From Ewingella americana (GTDB lineage Bacteria; Pseudomonadota; Gammaproteobacteria; Enterobacterales; Enterobacteriaceae), in assembly GCF_006438725.1 (NCBI RefSeq), contig NZ_RCZD01000004.1, positions 310,001 through 374,000 of the forward strand: 64,000 bases of DNA. The letters are read 5' to 3'. The notes beneath the pieces were generated by a model that did no database searches, had not been told where the DNA came from, and worked only from the letters and a program-made list of their open reading frames with translations. The translations under genes and the position numbers were made by a program. Positions 58,087-64,000 of this stretch are shown here, piece after piece (within the stretch, counting starts at the first letter, position 1; every line of letters begins with the position of its first letter).

Positions 58087-59121
58087 TCAGTCACTCTTGG
58101 GTAATACAGCCTTAAGGCGCGCGGCTATCCTGGTAGGAACTTGCCGCTGCACCGCCTGCACAGCCTGTTCGATAGCAACGGCAAACGCGCGCTGGTTTGC
58201 CCCGCCGTGGCTTTTAATAACGATGCCCCGTAATCCTAACAAACATGCGCCATTATACTGGTCTGGATTCAGATGGCCGAAGCGCTTTGCTAACTTCTTC
58301 TGCAAAATACGACCTAACCATTTCAGCCACCAGGCCTTCTTGCCACCCTCCCCAGAGGATTTTAACAGTGACAAAAACATCCTTATTACACCTTCCATGG
58401 TTTTAAGGGTGACATTACCAACGAAACCGTCACACACCATGACATCAGTCTTACCGGTTAACAGGTCATTGCCTTCAAGATAACCGATATAGTTGATTGC
58501 GGGTGTATTTTTTAGAATAACCGCCGCACCCCGGATGTTATCCAACCCTTTTGACTCTTCCTCACCAATGTTCAGTAAGGCTACGCGTGGGTTCGAAATA
58601 CCGATGACCTCTTCAGCCATTACCGAGCCCATCACGGCAAATTGGACCAGCATTGTGCTGTCACACTCAACGTTCGCCCCCAGATCAAGCACCACCGTTT
58701 TACTGCGCTGTTGATTCGGTAAAACCGTCATCAACGCCGGGCGCTCTATACCTTCGAGAGGTTTTACTATCATTTTCGCCAAACCCATCAACGCACCGGT
58801 ATTACCGGCGCTGACACAGGCCTCAGCGTCTCCACTTTTGATAAGTTCCAACGCCACACGCATTGAACTGCCCTTACTGGCACGAATAGCTTGAGATGCA
58901 CGAGCGTCACTGGCTATAACTGATTCAGCAGGAATAATCCGAATTCTTTCCATTTGGGAAGCATCGGCTTTTACGAGAAATGGCGTGATTGCGTCGGGAT
59001 CACCGACCAGAAGAAGATTGAGTTCAGAATTAGAGGTCAGTGCCTGCAATGAAGCAGGCACTGTGACGGAAGGACCGAAGTCCCCGCCCATTACATCTAA
59101 CGCAAGGGTTAGACGAGTCAA
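58087..59121 (-). CDS. plsX: Phosphate acyltransferase PlsX
   Basis: A 344-residue peripheral membrane enzyme converting acyl-ACP to acyl-phosphate for phospholipid synthesis. It opens [20 protein letters not shown] and has the conserved SAGNTGALM and [15 protein letters not shown]. Located between rpmF and fabH as in E. coli. Confidence 0.97.
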   Translation of the reverse strand: MTRLTLALDVMGGDFGPSVTVPASLQALTSNSELNLLLVGDPDAITPFLVKADASQMERIRIIPAESVIASDARASQAIRASKGSSMRVALELIKSGDAEACVSAGNTGALMGLAKMIVKPLEGIERPALMTVLPNQQRSKTVVLDLGANVECDSTMLVQFAVMGSVMAEEVIGISNPRVALLNIGEEESKGLDNIRGAAVILKNTPAINYIGYLEGNDLLTGKTDVMVCDGFVGNVTLKTMEGVIRMFLSLLKSSGEGGKKAWWLKWLGRILQKKLAKRFGHLNPDQYNGACLLGLRGIVIKSHGGANQRAFAVAIEQAVQAVQRQVPTRIAARLKAVLPKSD

Positions 59122-59182
59122 GGAATCGCCTTGCTAGTACTTATCACCATGATTGATCACGCAAATAAGTAGCAAGCAAATC

Positions 59183-59362
<180 letters not shown>

Positions 59363-59887
59363 TTAAGTACTTTTCTTTAAACTCGCTAATACGGCAAATG
59401 GATTTGGTTTCTCCACCTCTGCAGGCAGTTTACCAAACACCATGTCCGCGTCGGACACTTCACAGTGTTCAGATTCATGTACCGGAACGACAGGTAATGA
59501 AAGAATGATTTCATCTTCAATCATCGCCAGCAGATCAACTTCGCCAAACTCATCGACTTCAATCGGCTCGTACGCTTCCGGTAATGCCTCAGCCTGCTCA
59601 TCATTGCGGACAGGACTAAAACAATACGTTGCGTGAACCTGGTGTTCAAACGTCTTACCACATCTCTGACATTCCAGAGTTACGGTAACGTCAGACTGGC
59701 CATTAATGACCGCCAGACGCAGATTGTCGATATCAAACGACAACGAGGTTTGGACATCAGAATCAACACTAACCACTGATGCTGCTAACCGTGTTACCTG
59801 TTCAGGCACATAGACACCGGAGTAATCTAAACGCTTTTGGGCTGTACGAACCGCATCAACGGCCAAGGGTAATTTTACTTTTTGCAT
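59363..59887 (-). CDS. yceD: YceD (DUF177) large-ribosome-associated protein
   Basis: A 174-residue DUF177 protein. It opens [20 protein letters not shown]; the central [14 protein letters not shown] Cys pair and the acidic [20 protein letters not shown] are the family landmarks. It starts the leftward yceD-rpmF-plsX-fab group. The family is needed for 23S rRNA accumulation in several bacteria and plants, which fits its link to rpmF; the molecular mechanism is unclear. Confidence 0.95.
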   Translation of the reverse strand: MQKVKLPLAVDAVRTAQKRLDYSGVYVPEQVTRLAASVVSVDSDVQTSLSFDIDNLRLAVINGQSDVTVTLECQRCGKTFEHQVHATYCFSPVRNDEQAEALPEAYEPIEVDEFGEVDLLAMIEDEIILSLPVVPVHESEHCEVSDADMVFGKLPAEVEKPNPFAVLASLKKST

Positions 59888-60028
59888 AGGGCGCGCATAT
59901 TAACTTTGTAACGACGTAGAGTCAAAGAAAAAGGCCTTAAAACCGCACCTTTCACCAATATTCGCTTCCACAGCGGCAGACAGTTTAAAATGAGCGATTC
60001 AATAACGCTATGCTTTGTGGAAAAAATT

Positions 60029-60625
60029 ATGAATCTCCCGCCTAAAAAGCTGTTGCTGGCCTCCACATCCCCCTACCGCAGGGCGCTGCTGGAAAAAACA
60101 ATGCTGAGTTTCGCTTGTGCAGCGCCAGATATTGACGAATCACCACTCCCCGGTGAATTACCGGCGGAGCTGGTACAAAGACTGGCAGAAGCGAAAGCAC
60201 GCGCATTAGTTCTTTCACATCCAGGCCATTACATTATTGGCTCGGATCAGGTTTGCGCGATTAACGGGCAAATAACCGGCAAGCCTCATACTTTTGATAA
60301 CGCATTGATACAATTACAAGCTGCCAGCGGACAGACCGTCACTTTTTATACCGGCTTATCGCTGGTTGACAGTGATACCGGAGAGACACAGACACTTTGC
60401 GAAACGTTTGACGTGACTTTCCGTCACCTGACGGGGGCGGAAATTCGGGGCTATTTACAGACAGAGCAGCCCTACGACTGTGCAGGAAGCTTTAAATGTG
60501 AAGGTCTGGGCATCAGCCTCTTTGAACGTCTCAACGGCAGAGACCCAAATACCTTAATTGGCTTACCGATTATTGCCTTGCTGGATTGCTTACGGGCCAA
60601 GGGAATTAATCCTCTGCTGAGCTAA
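60029..60625 (+). CDS. yceF: Maf-family nucleotide pyrophosphatase YceF
   Basis: A 198-residue house-cleaning pyrophosphatase; E. coli YceF prefers 7-methyl-GTP. Family motifs are [36 protein letters not shown], the catalytic Asp in IIGSDQVC, and [21 protein letters not shown] chose [13 protein letters not shown] at 60029; the frame extends upstream to 59990 without support. Divergent from yceD and convergent with rluC. Confidence 0.94.
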   Translation: MNLPPKKLLLASTSPYRRALLEKTMLSFACAAPDIDESPLPGELPAELVQRLAEAKARALVLSHPGHYIIGSDQVCAINGQITGKPHTFDNALIQLQAASGQTVTFYTGLSLVDSDTGETQTLCETFDVTFRHLTGAEIRGYLQTEQPYDCAGSFKCEGLGISLFERLNGRDPNTLIGLPIIALLDCLRAKGINPLLS

Positions 60626-60638
60626 GTGATACGTTAAT

Positions 60639-60672
60639 AATGAATAAAGCGCCTTTCAGCGCTTCATTCATT
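60639..60672. terminator. Bidirectional hairpin between yceF and rluC
   Basis: AATGAATAAAGCGC pairs with GCGCTTCATTCATT with one mismatch and a 6-nt loop, between two convergent genes. Confidence 0.7.
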
Positions 60673-60695
60673 ATTGCATTGCGTGTTTTGCAGAC

Positions 60696-61658
60696 TCAGG
60701 ACTTCGCCGGTTTCAGTCGGAGCTTCTTCAGGCAATTACGTAGTTTCAGGTCCAGCGGCGCTTCAATACGCATAGTCTCACCTGTACCTGGATGTTCAAA
60801 GCGTAAAGCCGCAGCATGCAGGAACAGACGATTCAGCCCCGTGCCCGCGAGTTGCCCGTCAAATTCGCGATCGCCATAGCGGTCATCAAAAGCGATTGGA
60901 TGTCCCGCATATTGCGCATGGACACGAATCTGATGCGTTCTTCCTGTGACCGGGCTAGCTTTAATTAACGTCGCAAATTCATAACGTTCTTCAATTTTGA
61001 AGCGTGTTTCAGAGGGTTTACCCTCGGCATTCACACGAACAATACGCTCACCGCTTTGCAGAATGTTTTTCAGCAAAGGGGCCTGGACGACTTTGCAATG
61101 CGATTGCCACTCACCACGCACTAGCGCCAGGTAATCTTTCTGCATGCCTTTCATACGCAGTTGCTCATGCAAAGAACGTAATGCCGAACGCTTTTTGGCC
61201 ACAAGCAATACGCCGGAAGTATCACGGTCCAGACGATGCACAAGTTCCAGGAAACGGGCCTCAGGACGAAGAGCACGTAGCCCTTCAATCACGCCAAAAC
61301 TCAGGCCACTTCCACCGTGTACCGCAGTGCCGGAAGGTTTATTCAGGATCAGTAAATGATCATCTTCGTATAAAATACAATCCGTCAGCGCCGCAACTTT
61401 ATCGAGTTTAGCGGAGACAGGAATTTCATCACGTTCGGCTACACGCACCGGAGGAACACGCACAACATCCCCCGCCAATAATTTATATTCTGGCTTGATA
61501 CGCTTTTTGTTAACGCGAACTTCACCCTTTCGCACAATGCGATAAATCATGCTTTTTGGCACGCCTTTAAGGGTTTTGAGCAGGAAGTTATCAATGCGTT
61601 GCCCGGCTTCGTCTTCAGAAATGGGGATTAGTTGTACAGATGGATTCTCAGTTTTCAT
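60696..61658 (-). CDS. rluC: 23S rRNA pseudouridine(955/2504/2580) synthase RluC
   Basis: A 320-residue RluA-family synthase. The N-terminal S4 domain (GQRIDNFLLKTLKGVPKSMI) binds RNA; the catalytic Asp is in LVHRLDRDTSGVLL, and SPVTGRTHQIRVHAQYAGHP is conserved. Divergent from rne, the arrangement found in E. coli. Confidence 0.97.
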   Translation of the reverse strand: MKTENPSVQLIPISEDEAGQRIDNFLLKTLKGVPKSMIYRIVRKGEVRVNKKRIKPEYKLLAGDVVRVPPVRVAERDEIPVSAKLDKVAALTDCILYEDDHLLILNKPSGTAVHGGSGLSFGVIEGLRALRPEARFLELVHRLDRDTSGVLLVAKKRSALRSLHEQLRMKGMQKDYLALVRGEWQSHCKVVQAPLLKNILQSGERIVRVNAEGKPSETRFKIEERYEFATLIKASPVTGRTHQIRVHAQYAGHPIAFDDRYGDREFDGQLAGTGLNRLFLHAAALRFEHPGTGETMRIEAPLDLKLRNCLKKLRLKPAKS

Positions 61659-62251
61659 GGCTCGCGATTCTAAATATCCGGCACGTTCCGCGCCACAGTT
61701 TTTTTATGTGCTTAACTTGTAGCTTACCAGTAACCGACAAGGAAAACCTGAACGACTGTATATAGTGGGGTGGATTATCAATGCGGCACATCTCGCATAA
61801 GTATAAGAATCTTTACTGCAAGCGGTAAAGTCACCTTGCTATCACGGTGCATGCAATGGAATAATGAAGTTACTTTCTGCGTTGTTTCTCTTAAGTTAGG
61901 GAAAACGCAGGAATTATAGATTTGCCTGATCACACAAAAACGCAGCAATGGCGTAAGACGTAATGTGAAATCAAGCAATTAGCGGGCTGCGGGTTGCAGC
62001 TTGGCCGGCAAATGGAATCAGATCTGTTAACCTAAATTCAGAGGCTATTCCCCTAATAAAAGTACTGCTTTCATAACGCTGGTGTTCTTCAAACGGCAAA
62101 AGCAGACTTACCGAAATAATGCGCCCCTATGCAAGCGACAACCGTGAGGTTGACGACTTTGCGAGAAGACTCGGGGCCAACGGTTTACCCGGTCATGAGG
62201 TTATTTTGCCCGCAACTCTGTCAATAATGGAAAAATAACGAGTAAGTTAAG
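61659..62251 (+). promoter_or_regulatory. rluC-rne divergent promoter and long rne 5' leader
   Basis: A 593-bp gap with no gene. In E. coli the rne mRNA has a leader of about 360 nt whose hairpins let RNase E cleave and limit its own message. The stretch from about 61960 to 62251 has several GC-rich pairing segments and is a good candidate for the same element. I did not fold it in detail. Confidence 0.6.
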
Positions 62252-64000
62252 ATGAAAAGAATGTTGATTAACGCGACTCAGCAAGAAGAGTTGCGCGTTG
62301 CCCTTGTAGATGGACAGCGTCTGTATGATTTGGATATTGAAAGTCCGGGCCATGAGCAGAAAAAAGCTAATATTTACAAAGGGAAAATCACCCGCATAGA
62401 ACCTAGCCTTGAAGCGGCATTCGTTGACTATGGCGCGGAACGACACGGTTTTCTCCCCCTCAAAGAAATTTCCCGCGAATACTTCCCTAGCAACTATTCC
62501 TCGCATGGTCGCCCTAACATCAAAGATGTTTTGCGTGAAGGCCAGGAAGTTATTGTTCAGGTTGATAAAGAAGAACGTGGTAACAAAGGTGCAGCGCTGA
62601 CGACATTTATCAGTCTGGCCGGCAGCTATTTAGTGTTAATGCCGAATAATCCGCGCGCTGGGGGTATTTCCCGCCGTATTGAAGGCGATGACCGAACTGA
62701 ACTGAAAGAAGCTCTGTCCTCTCTGGAATTGCCAGATGGTATGGGCCTCATCGTGCGCACTGCGGGTGTTGGTAAATCCGCCGAAGCACTGCAGTGGGAT
62801 CTGACTTTCCGTCTGAAACATTGGGACGCCATTAAGAAAGCCGCTGAAGGTCGCCCTGCCCCTTTTCTGATCCATCAGGAAAGCAACGTCATTGTCCGTG
62901 CATTCCGTGATTATCTGCGCCCTGATATCGGCGAGATCCTGATTGATAACCCGAAAGTCCTGGAGCTTGCGAAAGAACACATCGCTGCTTTGGGTCGGCC
63001 TGATTTCAGCAGCAAAATCAAACCATACATTGGTGAGATCCCGCTGTTCAGCCATTATCAGATTGAATCGCAGATTGAATCCGCTTTCCAGCGCGAAGTA
63101 CGCCTTCCTTCTGGTGGTTCGATTGTCATCGACAGCACCGAAGCGCTAACCGCCATAGATATCAACTCCGCACGCGCAACCCGCGGCGGCGATATCGAAG
63201 AAACGGCCTTTAACACCAACCTGGAAGCGTCTGACGAAATCGCACGTCAGTTGCGTCTTCGTGACCTCGGCGGCCTGATTGTTATCGACTTCATTGATAT
63301 GACGCCTGTGCGCCATCAGCGTGAAGTGGAAAACCGTCTGCGTGATGCTGTTCGTCAGGACCGTGCACGTATTCAGATTGGCCGCATCTCACGCTTTGGT
63401 TTGCTTGAAATGTCTCGTCAACGCCTCAGCCCTTCATTGGGTGAGTCGACGCATCACATCTGTCCGCGTTGTGCTGGTACTGGGACTATTCGTGATAATG
63501 AATCCCTGTCACTGTCAATTCTGCGGTTGATCGAAGAAGAAGCGCTGAAAGAGAACACTAAGGAAGTCCACGCTATCGTTCCGGTGCCTATTGCTTCGTA
63601 CCTGCTGAACGAAAAACGTGACTCTGTCAACGCCATTGAAAAACGTCTGGGTGGCGTGCGGGCAATTATCGTTCCTAACGATCAAATGCAAACACCGCAT
63701 TACTCGGTTCTGCGTGTACGCAAAGGTGAAGAATCTTCGATATTAAGCTATTTACTGCCTCAGCATCATGAAGCAGAAATGCTGCAACCTTCAGAAGAAG
63801 TGCCTAATGAGCGTAAGCGTCCTGAGCAACCCGCTCTCGCTGCCTTTGCACTGCAAGGCGAAGCGCCGCCGTCTTCTTTCGAACAACCGGATGCCGTTGA
63901 ACAACCGGAACAAGCCCGTGCCGCAACTATTAATGCTCCAGTTGCCGAGAAATCTGGTTTCGTCAGTCGCCTCCTCAGTGGTTTGAAAGGCCTATTTGCT
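62252..64000 (+). CDS. rne: Ribonuclease E, N-terminal part (cut by window end)
   Basis: The first 583 codons of the essential endoribonuclease that starts mRNA decay and processes rRNA and tRNA. It opens [20 protein letters not shown]; the S1 domain follows ([20 protein letters not shown]), then the RNase H-like and DNase I-like parts with metal-site Asp in [10 protein letters not shown] and VIDFIDM, and the zinc link CPRCAGTG (about residues 407-414) that ties the tetramer. The last visible residues, [14 protein letters not shown], are the amphipathic membrane-targeting helix; the degradosome scaffold lies outside the window. Confidence 0.98.
   Translation, partial: MKRMLINATQQEELRVALVDGQRLYDLDIESPGHEQKKANIYKGKITRIEPSLEAAFVDYGAERHGFLPLKEISREYFPSNYSSHGRPNIKDVLREGQEVIVQVDKEERGNKGAALTTFISLAGSYLVLMPNNPRAGGISRRIEGDDRTELKEALSSLELPDGMGLIVRTAGVGKSAEALQWDLTFRLKHWDAIKKAAEGRPAPFLIHQESNVIVRAFRDYLRPDIGEILIDNPKVLELAKEHIAALGRPDFSSKIKPYIGEIPLFSHYQIESQIESAFQREVRLPSGGSIVIDSTEALTAIDINSARATRGGDIEETAFNTNLEASDEIARQLRLRDLGGLIVIDFIDMTPVRHQREVENRLRDAVRQDRARIQIGRISRFGLLEMSRQRLSPSLGESTHHICPRCAGTGTIRDNESLSLSILRLIEEEALKENTKEVHAIVPVPIASYLLNEKRDSVNAIEKRLGGVRAIIVPNDQMQTPHYSVLRVRKGEESSILSYLLPQHHEAEMLQPSEEVPNERKRPEQPALAAFALQGEAPPSSFEQPDAVEQPEQARAATINAPVAEKSGFVSRLLSGLKGLFA

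Overview
The window is chromosomal DNA from a member of the Enterobacterales. The backbone order icd-rluE-nudJ-mnmA-hflD-purB-phoPQ-roxA-pepT-cobB-lolEDC-mfd-ycfJ-ndh-ycfP-nagZ-thiK-lpoB-ycfL-hinT-ptsG-ycfH-holB-tmk-mltG-pabC-fabF-acpP-fabGDH-plsX-rpmF-yceD-maf-rluC-rne is the Escherichia/Yersinia order. Sequence divergence from E. coli and the local additions suggest a Yersiniaceae-type genus such as Rahnella, Ewingella or Rouxiella; that placement is inference.

Region 1 (1-10.5 kb) holds small or accessory genes: a metallo-beta-lactamase-fold hydrolase, several small proteins (NinX/DUF2591-like, YebO, MgrB, YobH, YebW and others), an orphan OppA/MppA-type binding protein and a membrane diguanylate cyclase. 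MgrB, the feedback inhibitor of PhoQ, has a PhoP-box-like promoter. phoPQ itself lies 22 kb away behind three PhoP half-sites.

Region 2 (10.5-20.7 kb) is the main accessory zone. An AT-rich gtrA-gtrB-gtrC operon for O-antigen glucosylation sits just beyond a displaced 3' end of icd. Between that fragment and intact icd is a decayed e14-like prophage, bounded by a perfect 169-bp direct repeat of the icd 3' end. It keeps pieces of a terminase small subunit, Mu-type baseplate genes, a tail-fibre start and an integrase C-terminus, most with nonsense codons or internal deletions. Two intact genes in it encode an SGNH/AlgJ-like protein and an MBOAT (AlgI-like) acyltransferase, which look like surface-polysaccharide acylation cargo. 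Two envelope-modification modules therefore flank one attachment site.

Region 3 (20.8-29.3 kb) carries RNA modification and purine genes, with a PurR-like operator inside purB, then phoPQ and the ribosomal oxygenase roxA. Between roxA and pepT (29.4-31.3 kb) is a private cluster of three tandem paralogues of unknown function. They have a His-then-Cys motif order that may mean a permuted papain-like fold. One is intact, one is frameshifted near its start and one is split by two in-frame stops.

Region 4 (31.5-64 kb) is conserved core: peptidase T, sirtuin CobB, the LolCDE lipoprotein exporter, transcription-repair coupling factor, NADH dehydrogenase II behind an FNR-like site, peptidoglycan recycling and synthesis factors, the glucose PTS transporter, the large fatty-acid synthesis cluster, and the start of RNase E, which is cut by the window end near its membrane-targeting helix.
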